Of a stretch of 64,000 nt of DNA, positions 22,445 through 33,834 are shown piece after piece. A program made the position numbers and the translations under genes. The number at the start of each line of letters is the position of its first letter. Position 1 is the first letter of the stretch. The stretch is from assembly GCA_019916065.1 (NCBI GenBank), contig CM034238.1:38407375-38471374 (forward strand). The letters run 5' to 3'. The notes beneath the pieces are model-generated. The model worked only from the letters and a program-made list of their open reading frames with translations. It had not been told where the DNA came from and did not search any database. The DNA comes from Vitellaria paradoxa. Lineage: Eukaryota > Streptophyta > Magnoliopsida > Ericales > Sapotaceae.

Positions 22445-22905
22445 AAAATGTGCTAGTAAGACCAGCGTTGTTATATAGATCAGAGTATTGGACAATAGAG
22501 CATAATCATGCTCAGAAGATGGCAGTTGCAGATATAAGAATGCAAAGATGGATGTGCGGGATTACAAAGAGAGATAGGATTAAGAACGAGGAGATTAGGG
22601 ATAAAGTAAGAATATCACTGATTGAAGATAAAATGAGAGAAAATCGATCAAGATGGTTCGGCCATATTAGAAGAGGTCCAACGGAGGCACCTGTTAGAAG
22701 GTATGAAAGTATGGGGATTGCCAAGAGTAGGAGAGGAAGAGGAAGATTCAAGAGAAGTTGGAAAGAAACTATTAAACATGACCTTACTTACTTGGATTTA
22801 ACGGAGGGCATGACTCTAAACAGATTTAATTGACGTCGTCAAATCCATATAGCCGACCCCACCTAGTGGAAAAATGTTTGATTTGGTTTTAAAATGTGCT
22901 AGTAA
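22445..22905 (+). mobile_element. 5'-truncated LINE with 15-bp target duplication
   Basis: The insert at 22460-22890 is bounded by perfect direct repeats AAAATGTGCTAGTAA (22445-22459 and 22891-22905). It encodes the C-terminal tail of a plant LINE reverse transcriptase in a 127-codon frame (22450-22833), including RMQRWMCGITKRDRIKNE and RSRWFGHIRRGP, and is followed by a short 3' UTR ending in T/G-rich sequence. The 5' truncation and target duplication are typical of target-primed reverse transcription. It cannot move by itself. Confidence 0.9.
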
Positions 22906-22997
22906 TGGCTTTCCCATTTTTTTAATTTGGGTACTTTTAAGTTTAGTAAAATTTTACTTTTTTTTTTCTTCTAACAATTTGTAACGGCGCGTTCCTT

Positions 22998-23155
22998 TGA
23001 GGTGATGTTTAGAGTTCTGAAAACCTTTAAAAGAAAATTAAAAGTTGGTGTAAAAAGTAACATATGACAAAATTTGATTAAATAGAAGTTAAAAATTTTT
23101 AGAATTTTTTAAAGTTTTCGAGAAAAATTTGAAATTCTAAATGACAGCCTAAATT
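22998..23155. mobile_element. Small MITE-like element
   Basis: AT-rich segment of about 150 bp with imperfect inverted ends (GATGTTTAGAGTTCTGAAAA against CTGTCATTTAGAATTTCAAA on the other strand). No coding content. Confidence 0.4.
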
Positions 23156-23235
23156 AACCAAATCTTACTCTTTCCAATCTCTTATTTGCAAACCAATTTG
23201 ATAACAAAGAGCGTCTACAACTTAAATTAGGAGTT

Positions 23236-23375
23236 TCAAGGAGTGTTTAGTCGGTTAAAATTAATTAAAATTCACTAAATTTTATTAATTTTCTATACTT
23301 TTTTTCTAATCAAGTTTTGCCACATATTACTTTTACAACAAATCTTTATATTTTTTATATACTTATTAGCCCCCC
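23236..23375 (-). mobile_element. Small MITE, same family as 61158-61309
   Basis: Starts GGAGTGTTTAGTCGGTTAAAA. Its reverse complement aligns along most of its length with the element at 61158-61309 and with 54588-54740. It is non-coding, about 140 bp. Confidence 0.5.
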
Positions 23376-23422
23376 TCTTAGTAGTAAGTTTGTAATTAGT
23401 TAATTTCTTTTTCTCATTTCAG

Positions 23423-23549
23423 GCTGAAACCGAGAAACTGACAGAGAGATATGAGACCCTGAAAGTGGAAAACATAGCCCTTTAAATCTGAAAGAAATCA
23501 ACTAATGGAAGCATCACAGAGATTCAGAGCTGAGAATGCTGCATTGATG
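23423..23549 (+). pseudogene. Orphan bZIP exon (GBF/HBP-1a-like leucine zipper)
   Basis: A 127-bp segment bounded by a good acceptor (TTTTTCTCATTTCAG) and a GT donor (ATG/GTACTC). It reads AETEKLTERYETLKVENIAL and then, after a one-base T insertion near 23483-23485, continues in the next frame as SERNQLMEASQRFRAENAAL. This pattern fits the leucine-zipper exon of plant G-box-binding bZIP factors (AETE..L..E...L..EN..L). No basic-region exon or downstream exon is visible nearby. It is probably a captured or left-over exon; the frameshift makes it non-functional. Confidence 0.7.
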
Positions 23550-23559
23550 GTACTCATCT

Positions 23560-24432
23560 CATAAATTTTCTCTCTGTCTCTCGGTCTCTCTTCTTTTTCT
23601 TCTTTTTATTTTTTATAATTTTTTGTTTTTCTTTCTGCTGATTGAACTCAAATACAAATTTACGTTAATGTCATGAGGTGTTTACTCAAAAAGAGTATTA
23701 TGAGACTTGAAACTCTCTAGCAAGATTGTTATTATTGGGTAATGCCACTTCAGCTCGATCTTGAATAAGTAAAGTGGGCAGAAACAGTTGAAGAGGCTGG
23801 AAAATTGGTAAATTCGAATTTTTATGGGAGGAAATTTGTGTTGTTTGTGTATGATATTTTGTTGGCTCAAATTTATTTACGTAGGGCTGCAATTGAGTTA
23901 GGCTAAATATAATAACTTAAAGGCTACTTTAGTGGTGGTCTTGATCAGGAAAATCCAGTCAGGATCCTTGTAGGTCATTTTGCCTTCAGCCATTCTTTCT
24001 TTGGCATTTGCGCTTCTGCCACTGGAGCTAATGCGAGTCCAACTAGAAAGTTGCAGTAGGGGCCCTAGGAGGTTACTATAGCTGCTATGGTATCCCTGAA
24101 ACACCGTCATTTTAGTTATTTTTTTATTCAAAACGATATCATTCTACGTAAATTTTATATTCAAATGCATCAATTCAATTCATATTCGAATATGTATATT
24201 CGAATACATCAATTCATATTTGAATATAAAAACTTAAATAGAACAGTATCATTTTCAATAAAAAATAATCGAAACAATATCGTTTTGAAATATAGCGACG
24301 GCTACCGTAACTCTTATTGCAGCCCCCTCTTCTATATGAGTTTGGCAAGATGTGGGCCATGTGGCAATGAGCAAATTAGCATTAAAAGTAAAAATAACTG
24401 AAAAAAAGTAATAAGACATGCATTGGAATATT
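23560..24432. other. Spacer, no gene seen
   Basis: Only short frames without recognisable domains. It contains an ATATTCGAATAT palindrome near 24183-24194. Confidence 0.5.
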
Positions 24433-24435
24433 TTA

Positions 24436-25183
24436 GAGGCTATTTAGTAACGCTGTTATTTTTTTATTTCTGTTTATTTATTTATATTTTTTGTCTGTTT
24501 GTTTTATGTTGTCTTTTTTTTAAATAAAATTAAAATTATGTTTGAAAATGTAATTTTGTTTACAATTATTAATTTTTTATTTGTATAAAATATTTAATTT
24601 TATTATTTATTAAAAACATTAGATATTAATTTAATTTAATAAATCTAATTTATTGCATTAAATTAATCAATTAAATTATTTATTAAAAATAATTAATTCA
24701 ATAAATATAAAATATTAAATTATAATTTAATTCTATTATTTATTAAAAATAATTGAATTAAATTTAAGTTAAACTAATTAATGTAATTTTATTATTTGTT
24801 AAAAATAATTTAATAAAATATATTTAATATCATATTAATTAAATTAATTCATTTATTTAATTTAATTAATTTAATTATTTATTAAAATAAATTAATAATA
24901 TATATTATTTTATAATTACCAAAAAATATATATATTATTTTATTAATTTAGATAATTAATTTAATTTTACTACATTATTTATTAAAAATGATTTTAGCTT
25001 AATAAAATATTTAAATAAAATAATTCATTCTAATATGATGTAATAAAAATGGACAAAATATTTGTTACAGAAAAAAAGGAGTGAAAATATTTTTCTTGCT
25101 TATGTTTTTCTGTTTAAGTATTTATTTATTTAGAAACAAAAAAATATAAATAAATTTAACAAACATGTTTTACCAAACAGGGC
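24436..25183 (+). mobile_element. AT-rich MITE-like element, copy B
   Basis: About 748 bp with imperfect terminal inverted repeats (GGCTATTTAGTAACGC at the left; GCCCTGTTTGGTAAAACA read inward from the right) flanked by TTA on both sides. Its left 200 bp match the right end of the element ending at 11310 in opposite orientation. TTA duplication is typical of PIF/Harbinger-type MITEs, but the family assignment is tentative. No transposase. Confidence 0.6.
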
Positions 25184-25480
25184 TTAATGACCTCTTTTAC
25201 AATTAAATTTTACTTTAATGATCTTCCTTATAAATTTAAAATTACTAAAAGTTTGTTTTATTCATATATAATAACCAAATCTTTAATGTTTTCGAAATTT
25301 ACCTTTCAAACAGTTATGGGTAAAAGAAGTTGAAATTATTTGCTACCCATACCGAAAATCATGGAAGACCATTTGTTGATTTCATAGTGTACTTTACCAT
25401 ATATAGGGTGGACAATTTAATGAATTTACTACATGTTTAATTACGTATAAATTATCTTAATATAATATATTTATATACAT

Positions 25481-26172
25481 TGTTGGTACAAAATAAATTA
25501 AGGAAGGTAGTGTCTTCCCAAACATAATAGGATGAGATATGTGGCATTGTCCCAAGCACGATGTAAATGTCCATGGCATTGTTTCGATAATCAAAAAGTC
25601 GCTACAAATTGGGCCCCACCACCTGATGATATGATTTTAACCATAAATACTAAATGGTAACGAATGAACTAAATTTATTACCTTACAATTAACTTAGTTA
25701 GTTTATTTTTTTATAAGTGATAGACAGATGTGACATTTGGACATTCTTAAAGGGTGTGTCCTATCTTTTTAGATGCTCACTCTGCCGACACGCATTTAAT
25801 GCAGAATGGGGAGCATTAAATATGGACTGAAAGGCATTTAATGCAAAATAAAACACTAGATACATGAAGATATGCATACACGACACTCAATCATTACAAT
25901 TGAATTATTTTTATATTAATTTATTTATACTGTCTTACTATAAATACAGGATTTAGTCTTAAAAAGAAGGCACGCTCACTATTGTCAACCAATCGCATTA
26001 CTCTTTCTTTTACAATTAACTCAAGCTATTTTCTAACTTTACCATCGGAGAATTTTCTGGTCGGGGACCCTCTCCAGCCATAACCTCTGTTTTCTTGTGC
26101 TCTGCAAGGTAGAGTTCGGCTTTGCTGGTTGACGTGGTGAGCAGTTCTGGGACTATTTTTTATTGTTAAATA
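25481..26172 (+). repeat. Tat 5' LTR
   Basis: Starts TGTTGGTACAAAATAAATTA; a TATA-like CTATAAATACAGG lies near 25939-25951. The last base before the PBS is estimated by alignment with the 3' copy. Confidence 0.85.
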
Positions 26173-26174
26173 TT

Positions 26175-26192
26175 TGACGCCCACTGTGGGGG
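26175..26192 (+). other. Tat primer-binding site
   Basis: TGACGCCCACTGTGGGGG, one change from the TGGCGCCCAC.GTGGGG site common in this lineage, two bases after the LTR. Confidence 0.7.
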
Positions 26193-26249
26193 ATATTCCT
26201 TAGTTCCCTACATTCTTGGATTTTTCTGAATCTTTTGATTTTTTGAATT

Positions 26250-27950
26250 TCATGGAGTATGGCTTCTAGTGACAATACAACATTTCCACAATCCCCATGA
26301 GAAATGGAGTTTTGTAATAAGAAAGGGAGAGCATTTGCAGTTGCAACTCCAGGAAAAATTGTAAGAAAATAGCAAAGGGTTATTGATCTTAAAGTGGCCA
26401 AAAGAAGGTAGGACTTGCAAGATTTGGCTGATACAAAATAGGCAAAATGGAAAGAGATTCTTTGAAAGCTCAAGGAAGAGAAAGAAAAGTAAATAAACCA
26501 TGGCTATTATGACTATAAGTAGTCTGAGCCTAGCATGGATAGAAGTTAGGATATTTCATATGATGAACAACCACAGATGCCTTCTGAGAAAGGGAAAGGG
26601 ATACGTAGAGAAGAAATTTCAGGTTCCAGGCATGATGTGGAGATTGCCTAGATGGTGGCTTCTGGCATTAAGCCGGTGGGAGTGTGCTCAACCCACATTT
26701 AGTTGCAGAAGTCCATATAGCAGGAGTTCCAGCAAAGAGAATAAGCACCTCAAAGTAAGCATTCAGGTTAGAGGAAGCATTAAGACGAAGAGGAGAGCTC
26801 ATTCGGTAATGATGCTGTGCCAATAAGAGCAAAAAAATCTGGCAAGACTAAGGAAGTGGAGCGGGCACAATACAACGAATTGCAGAGTTTGGAGCAGTCC
26901 ACACAGATGATGGCAAGAAAAGTACTGGGAAGGATTTTTGCTTCTCCTTTTACTAGTAAAATCATAAAAGCAAGCTCTCAAAGAAGTTCGTGACTCCCTA
27001 CTTTACGGTGTATGATGGAAAGACAGACCCCTTGGCATACTACAGACATTACATGCAAGCCATGACGTTATGGAGTTGGAACGATGAACTCATGTGCCGC
27101 GTCTTCCCAACGAGTTTGGGGGACGCTGCCCTCTAGTTGTTTCACAAGTTGCCACTGCGGAATATAAGTTGGAGACAGCTGGCATAGGAATTTGTGACCA
27201 GGTTTTTAGCTAATGTAAAATATCCAAAAACTGCTAGTGTACTCCTCACTAGGAAAAAACGGAACAATAAAAGCCTAAGGAATTACTTTTGAAGGTATGT
27301 GGAATTATATAATGAGATGGAAGGGTGCTCCGAGCAACTGGCAGTTACTTCTTTCAAGCTCGGATTGTAAAAAAGTGACAAACTCTAGCTTTCCTCGACG
27401 AAGAAGCCAGCTGCAAATTTATTCGACCTCATGTGCAGAATCAAGAAGTACGTTGTGGTGGAGGATGAGACAAAGCCTACTGACTAGAAAGAAGCTAGAT
27501 CTCCTGGGTCGAAGGGGGGAAAGTAGAGAGAGGGAAAAAGAGATTTCATCAACGAGAAAAAGTCTATCTTTGAAGCTGTTAACACAGTATTCAAAGAGCT
27601 AATTTTTAAGATTCTCCCTCAGATCAAGGATAAGCTATATTTTAGATGGCCAAAGAAATTGCTTGATTTTTTAGGCAAGAAGAATTATAGGGATTATTGC
27701 TCTTACCATCTGGATAGGGGACATCAAACAGAGAAATGTTGTTCTTTACGGTATCTCCTAGAAGACCAATAAAAGAATGTCACTTAAAGGAATACATTGA
27801 TGAGGCAAAGATGAGAATGGCAGATAGACACCCTGAGCTCCACCAGACCAAAGAAGATAGCCCAAAAAAAGGGAAGAGCCCAAGAGAGAAGAAGATAACG
27901 ACCGACAGGGGAAACCCAGACACTGTCAAAGACTAAGCCAAGAAGAGATG
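26250..27950 (+). pseudogene. Tat gag (broken)
   Basis: The region reads as a Ty3/Gypsy gag only after stops and frame changes are ignored. The retrotransposon-gag core is at about 26990-27290, with TVYDGKTDPLAYYRHYMQAM and WSWNDELMCRVFPTSLGDAA. Late gag follows near 27680-27930, with YCSYHLDRGHQTEKC and LKEYIDEAKMRMADRHPEL. At least ten stops break it. The protein would have formed the particle coat. Confidence 0.75.
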
Positions 27951-27954
27951 TACA

Positions 27955-28660
27955 GTAGTTAGTTGTTATTCGTATGGAAAATCATCCTCAAAGTATTGTA
28001 GCTTGCCCATGAGGAGAAGAGCAACACGTTGGGAGGTCTAGAAGGGTATTAAAAGTGTTTGCTTCCCTAAGCAAAAGACCAATAAATGAGGACACTTGAG
28101 GGGTAATGTTTTTAGAAGATAAGAGCAATGGAGTACAATAACCACATAACGATGTATTAGTGATTACCTTAAAGATGTTTGAGTTAGAGGTAAAGAGAAT
28201 TTTGGTTAATGCAGGGAGCTCCACTGAGGTTATGTTTTTAAGTCTGTTCAAGAAATAAGGAGCTCACAGAAAAGGACTTAGAACTGGTTGAATGTCCCCT
28301 TATTGGTTTTAACTCTGTTCTAGTTTGGCCATTAAGAGGGGTCATTATCCTTGTTCGAGCAAGACTAGTGGAGTACGAAGTAGAATTTATAGTAGTGGTT
28401 ATACCCTCTTCTTACAATACGATAATATGGAGGTCATGGATTCATATGTTGAAGGCAGTGCCTTTTACCTACCATTAAGTTTTCAAATTCCCCTATAGAG
28501 ACAAAGTAATAGAGATCAGGGGGGATCAAGATATCTCTAGGAGGTGCTTTACTACTGCTCTGAAGTCCAAGTCCTTGCTCAAGCAAGTCCAGCTAACGGA
28601 AATGCCCGAAGATGCCCTCAAGATTGACAATGTCGGTGGGGATCAGAGAAAGAAGCAGTT
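27955..28660 (+). pseudogene. Tat aspartic protease (broken)
   Basis: The pepsin-like retroviral protease motif reads RILVNAGSSTEVMF at about 28195-28236, so the catalytic Asp of D-x-G has become Asn. Several stops flank it. Placement between gag and RT supports the call. Confidence 0.7.
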
Positions 28661-28679
28661 GAAGGTTTGGAAAAGTTCT

Positions 28680-29212
28680 AGGTTGGTCTAGCAAAAAATG
28701 ACAAGTTCTTCCTAATTGGGTCCAATTTGGGAGCCAAAGCAAAGTTAGAGTTGATGGAGATGCTACTGAAAAACATTGGAATGTTTGCCTGGATGCCACA
28801 AGAGATGCCAGGAATTTCTCCTGAAATTATGAGCCATAAGCTGAGTGTCAACCCAAAAGTCAAAGCTGTAATTCAAAAGGTAAGAAGATCTGCACTACAA
28901 TATGCTAAAGCCATCATAGATGAGATAGGTAGGCTGTTTGATGCTGAAACCATCATGAAAGTCTCATACTCTGAATGGCTGGCAAACATAGTGGTCGTGA
29001 AGAAGAAGAATGAAAAATAGAAGGTTTGTGTCGATTATACAGACTTGAACAAGGCCCGTCATAAAGATCCATTCCCATTGCTAAAAATTGATCAACTTGT
29101 GGATTCAATAGCTGGGAGTGCAAGGATGTCATTTCTAGATACATATATGGGGTATCATCAGATCCCAATGCACAAGCCAGACGAAAAGAATACTTTCATC
29201 ACTTCTAGGCTA
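28680..29212 (+). pseudogene. Tat reverse transcriptase, N-terminal part only
   Basis: Frames 28727-29020 and 29045 onward carry the pre-RT segment (ISPEIMSHKLSVNPKVKAV), the substrate-binding part (VCVDYTDLNKARHKDPFPLL) and FLDTYMGYHQIPMHKPDEKN, separated by a TAG at about 29018-29020. The Tat-type sequence ends near 29205. The palm motif with the catalytic YVDD and the thumb are absent because the sequence switches to Athila type. RNase H and integrase of Tat type are also missing. Confidence 0.8.
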
Positions 29213-29895
29213 CGTCACTTTATGATGACACAAGGTATCGTCCTAGGCCATATTGTTTCTTTTAAGGGCATTGAAGTGGATAGAGCAAAGATAGAAATCA
29301 TTCAAAAGCTTCCTACCCCCAGATGTGTGAAAGATGTGAGATTATTTCTTGGTCATGCGGGTTTCTATAGGAAATTCATTACATCTTTTAGTGCTATAGC
29401 TCGATACGTAATCTCTTGGCACATGATGCACCTTTTGACTGGACCCCAGAGTGTTAGGCTACTTTTGAAAAGTTGAAAGGGTTGCTCACTTCAGCTCCTA
29501 TTATTCCGACACTTGATTGGATGTTGCTCTTTGATTTGATGTGTGATGCCAACGACTATGCCATTGGTGTAGTCTTGGGCCAAAGGAAAGATAAAAGACC
29601 TTATGTACTATACTATGCTAGTAAATCCCTCAGCAACTCCCAAAAGAATTACACCACAATTGAGAAGGAGTTATTGGTAGTGGTATATGCACTTGATAAG
29701 TTTAGGTCTTATTTGATTGACTCATATGTCGTAGTTAACACAGATCATACTGCCCTTAAGTACCTTCTCACCAAACATGACTCCAAGCCTAGATTGATTA
29801 GATGGATTTTATTGCTTCAAGAGTTTGATTTAGAGATTAGGGATAAACGACGGGGAGAAAATGTGGTAGCTAATCATCTCTCTAGACTTCCCTAA
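29213..29895 (+). pseudogene. Athila RT end and RNase H
   Basis: The frame 29045-29476 ends with RT connection sequence (LFLGHAGFYRKFITSFSAIA). The frame 29473-29895 (140 aa) is an RNase H with its acidic residues in [27 protein letters not shown] and [11 protein letters not shown], ending [13 protein letters not shown] frameshift near 29470 separates the two frames. The RNase H itself looks intact. Confidence 0.85.
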
Positions 29896-29899
29896 TAGG

Positions 29900-31260
29900 A
29901 CTAAATTACTTATGATCCTCCCATTAACGAGTCCTTTCCATATAAGGAATTGCTTGTTGTATCTACCACTGAGTCTTCTCAGGTTCCTTGGTTTGCTGAT
30001 ATAGCAAACTATTTAGCTTCAGGTGTGATACCCTCCCATTGGACTTTACTGGATAGGAAGAAATTATTTAGAAATGTGAAATTCTTTTTTTGGGATGAGC
30101 CTTATCTTTTCAAGTACTATCCGGACCAAGTCATTAGGAGATGTATTCCTAATAGTAAGTTTCAGAGTGTGATGTGGTGGCCACTTTTTAGCCAAGAAGA
30201 CTATGGCTAAGATCTTACAATGTGGATTGTAATGGCCTACAATGTTTAAAGATGTTCATGCCTTTTGCCTTGTATGTGATAGGTGTCAGAGGCTTGGAGG
30301 CCTTACTAGGAGGAATATGATGTCTTTGCATCCCATTTATGCCTTAGATATCTTTAATTGTTAGGAATGGACTTTATGAGGCCATTTTTGAACTCCTTTG
30401 GATATAAATATATTTTGGTGGCCGTTGATTATGTGTCTAAATGGGTAGAGGCCGTTCCCACTTGAACAAATGACCATCAGGTAGTGATCAGGTTTTTAAA
30501 AGAAAATGTGTTTTTTCGATTTGGTATGCCTAGGACAATAATTAGTGATAGAGGGACACAATTTTACAATAGACCCGTGGGCTTGTTAATGAAAAAACAT
30601 GGGGTAGTTCACAAAGGGGGAATAGCCTATCATCCCGAAACTAGTGTTTAGGCCGAATTGGCCGATAGGGAGATAAAAAAGGATAATTGAGAAAACAGTA
30701 AACCCAAATAAGAAAGATTGGTCTTTGAGGTTAACCGATGCACTTTAGGCGTACAGAACTGCATATAAGACCATTTTTGGTATGTCTCCCTATAGGTTAG
30801 TCTATGGAAAGGCTTGTCACTTGCCTGTGGAGACGAAGCACAAGGTTTGTTGGGCCATAAGATAATTCAATGAGAATATAGATGAGCCAGGCATTTAAAG
30901 GAAATTGTAATTGAATGAATTGGAAGAGACTATGCATGATGCTTATGAGAACTCAAAGGCCTCTAAAACCACCATGAAAAGGCTGCATGATTTGAAAATT
31001 TTGCAAAAAAAAGTTATTTGTAGGTCAGAAGGTTCTATTATATGATTCTAGATTGCATCTTTTTCCTGAGAAGTTGAAGTCAAGATGGGTTGGACATTCT
31101 ATCATTAAGTTTATGAATGAATTTGGGGCATTTAAGATTGAAAATCCTGTGGATGGGCAATTTTTGCAAATGAATGGCCATCATTTGAAACCTTATCTTA
31201 AAAACTTTGTGGCCAAGGTGGAATCTTAGGAGTTGGAGGATCAACCTCTATTTGAATAAT
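29900..31260 (+). pseudogene. Athila integrase (broken)
   Basis: The frame 29950-30210 covers the region after RNase H and the start of the zinc-binding domain. CLVCDRCQRLGG follows after a stop near 30208. The core has [18 protein letters not shown] at about 30405-30460, then a stop, and RTIISDRGTQFYN at about 30530-30568, which keeps the second Asp. The C-terminal domain ends near 31230. Numerous stops and frame changes make it non-functional. Confidence 0.8.
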
Positions 31261-32398
31261 TGAAAGTTGTGGACCAATGAATAAAGATAGAGTAGGAGCA
31301 GTGTTTAGGTTTGCATTTCTTTTCTAATTTTTATTGAATTTATCACTCATGACTTGAATTCCTTTTGTTGCTTTCCTAACAATTTTTGTGAGTTTGATGA
31401 TTTTTGAATGATAGTGCCATCCAAGTTGGGGGGAAGTAAGGAAGGAGATTCAACCTCAAGTTATGTCAATGGTGTGCATCAATTCAGGTACTTTTACAAG
31501 GGTTTGATTGATTGAGGTAATTTCCTTCCAACATTTGCTTTGATTTGATTGCATATATTTGCATTGAGGACAATGTTGAATTTATGTTGTGGGGAAGGCA
31601 ACCATATTCATGATTGTGATTTGTGTAATGGATTGATGATACACAATATGTTTTACCCTGGTTGTGAGTGTTTGAAAAGAAATTTTGAAAAAAAAAATTG
31701 ACCAATTTTAGGAAAATTGACTCTTTTTAGTTAAATTTTTGTGCAAATAGTGGTTTTAGAGAGTCTTAGTTTTGGTGACATTTCAATTCAGTTCTTATGA
31801 ACTTTGTTAAGAGGAGGTAGGGTACAGAGCTGAAGCTGAACAAATATAAAATTGCTGATATATTTTGGTTCGAACGCCTATTCGAACAAAGTTTGGAAAT
31901 TCTATTTGTTCGAACCTATGTTCGAACCAAGTGGAACCAGTAGCTTGTTTGAACCATTAGGGATATTTTGACAGCTTATAAATAGGACACTTCAGAAATT
32001 CAAGAGTTTATTTCTATATGGTTCTAATGCTGGTACGAATTGGGTGGGTTGATTGAAAGCTCTCGTTTCTAACGGATAGTTCTAATTTAAGGGTCTTATT
32101 AATTTGCATTGCCAACCTTCAATCAAATTTGGGTAATCTTTCTTTCGATTGTGGGATTTGTAGAAGCTTAAAACTCATTTGCATCAGTCGAGATAAGGTT
32201 TCAGTCCTGTAGCTAATTTTTGTTTAATTTTAATTGAGAAATTGTTGGAACTAGAGGTTGCTGTGAATTTTGTAATTGATTGGGTTGAAATTTTTAATTA
32301 GAACTAAAGGTGTTTGGAGGAGGATTGTTGAATTTCAATTATAGGAGATTGAACTTCTGATCTGGAGTGTCTGTGAGCTAACTTGATGAAAATTAACA
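31260..32398 (+). other. Athila pol-env spacer
   Basis: Non-coding stretch between pol and the env-like frame. It includes the AAGTTGGGGGGAAGTAAGG purine tract near 31414-31432, a common Athila landmark. It also holds the promoter-like segment at 31868-31990. Confidence 0.6.
31868..31990 (+). promoter_or_regulatory. LTR-like promoter segment before the env-like ORF
   Basis: Four TTCGAAC palindromes (31868-31875, 31880-31887, 31908-31915, 31920-31927) form two pairs with 12-bp offset, 40 bp apart. About 50 bp later comes a TATA box (TTATAAATAGG, near 31977-31987). The same paired palindrome recurs in the U3 of the Athila LTR (35925-35944). Promoter activity is inferred. Confidence 0.4.
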
Positions 32399-33830
32399 AT
32401 GAATCCACCTCATAAGGTTTATGAGAAAAAGAAAAAGGATAAAGAGAATAGTTCCGAGCCAAAGAAATTAGAGAAACCCACCAAAAAGAGGGCTAAAACT
32501 CAACCTGCTAGTAGTCAACCTGCTGCTCATTCACAAATGGAAACCTATACTGAACTTATAGCACAATCCCATGTCTATTTGCAACTTGAGACCAAACATA
32601 AGACCATTCCATCAACTATACCTCAAACAACCAATGAACCACCTATTAACCAGACTCAAGCCCATCCCCAAACCACTCCTGAACCTACACTAGCTGCTTG
32701 CACTGAACCTTAATCAAATCCAGTGAAACCATTATACATGTTATTAAAGAGTTGACTAAGAGGAATGAGAAAGGAAATGAAGAGGAAAATGAAGAAGAGG
32801 GTAGAGATGAACCCTATGATGATTTTCAGTTCTCAAGTCGCAAAGCACAAAAAGATTTTGGCAAGTATTGGAGTAAGAAATCAGTGATAATGGAGAAGGG
32901 AATGAATTTGAGCCACTTCCAAACAGAAGAATTTAAGCTAAAGCAAAACTTTGAAACAAGAGGTTAGGAGAAATGGGCACAATTTAGTGGTATTGCTGTG
33001 GTCCCAATAGTTCAGGAATTCTATGCTAATATTGTGGATACAAAATATAAAATGAAGTATTGCCTTGTAACTAAAATCTAAGGAGTAAGCTTCAAGATTT
33101 ATCCTAAGGACATTAGGAAGTTTTGTGGGTTGAAGGAAGAGAAGCATCCTCAATTTTCATTTTTAGTTGAAGAAGCATTAGACAAGGACTCTTTGGCCAT
33201 GATCTTAACTGGAAAACAAAATGTAAGGTCATAAGGAGAAGTTGGCAAAGAATAGAATGACTCCTAAGTTCAATTCACTGCATTTCTTGGCATGCTCACA
33301 ACTCAATCCGGTCTTGAATACTTCCGAAACCAACTATGAAAGAGGATTGCTATTATATGCTATTGATGAGCGGTTGAAGGTGGAGTTAGGGCAATTAAGT
33401 TAGGGGAATATAGCTGAAGTCTCAAAGATAAGTAAGGGAGTTAATGGGTTGCCATTTGCAGTGCTCATCACCAAATATGTTTGTAAGAAGAAGGTGATTT
33501 CTGAATTAGGAGAACAAGTGGCAAAACCATTGGGATTCATCATTGCTTCTTCCCGTGAAAGGAGTGCAAGTTATAAGAAAAGGAAAGAAGGAACTACAAC
33601 TAAAGAATTCATGGAAAAATGTATGAAAAGTGGGATGAAGTGAAGGCCAAGTTTAGGGAAATTAAAGCCGATCATTATTTCATCAAGTAAGAGCTACAAA
33701 GCTAAGGAAAGAGAATTGCAGCTATAGAGGCTAAGCTGGAGATTCTAGTACCTTCTGTTGATGTTGGAACTTCATCAATTCCATTCGATGACTCTCCTCT
33801 CGATACTTAAAGATTAGGAATTGTTTTGTT
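32399..33830 (+). pseudogene. Athila env-like ORF (broken)
   Basis: The frames 32399-32713 (Lys- and Pro/Thr-rich, MNPPHKVYEKKKKDKENSSE), 32752-32967 and 33449-33643, plus intervening frames, form the post-pol protein of Athila-type elements. The middle shows IVQEFYANIVDTKYKMKY and FKIYPKDIRKFCGLKEEK, a pattern of the putative plant transposon protein family, and the last part LPFAVLITKYVCKKK. The role of this protein is unproven; a viral-type envelope function has been proposed for the lineage. Several stops interrupt it. Confidence 0.6.
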
Positions 33831-33834
33831 TTGT

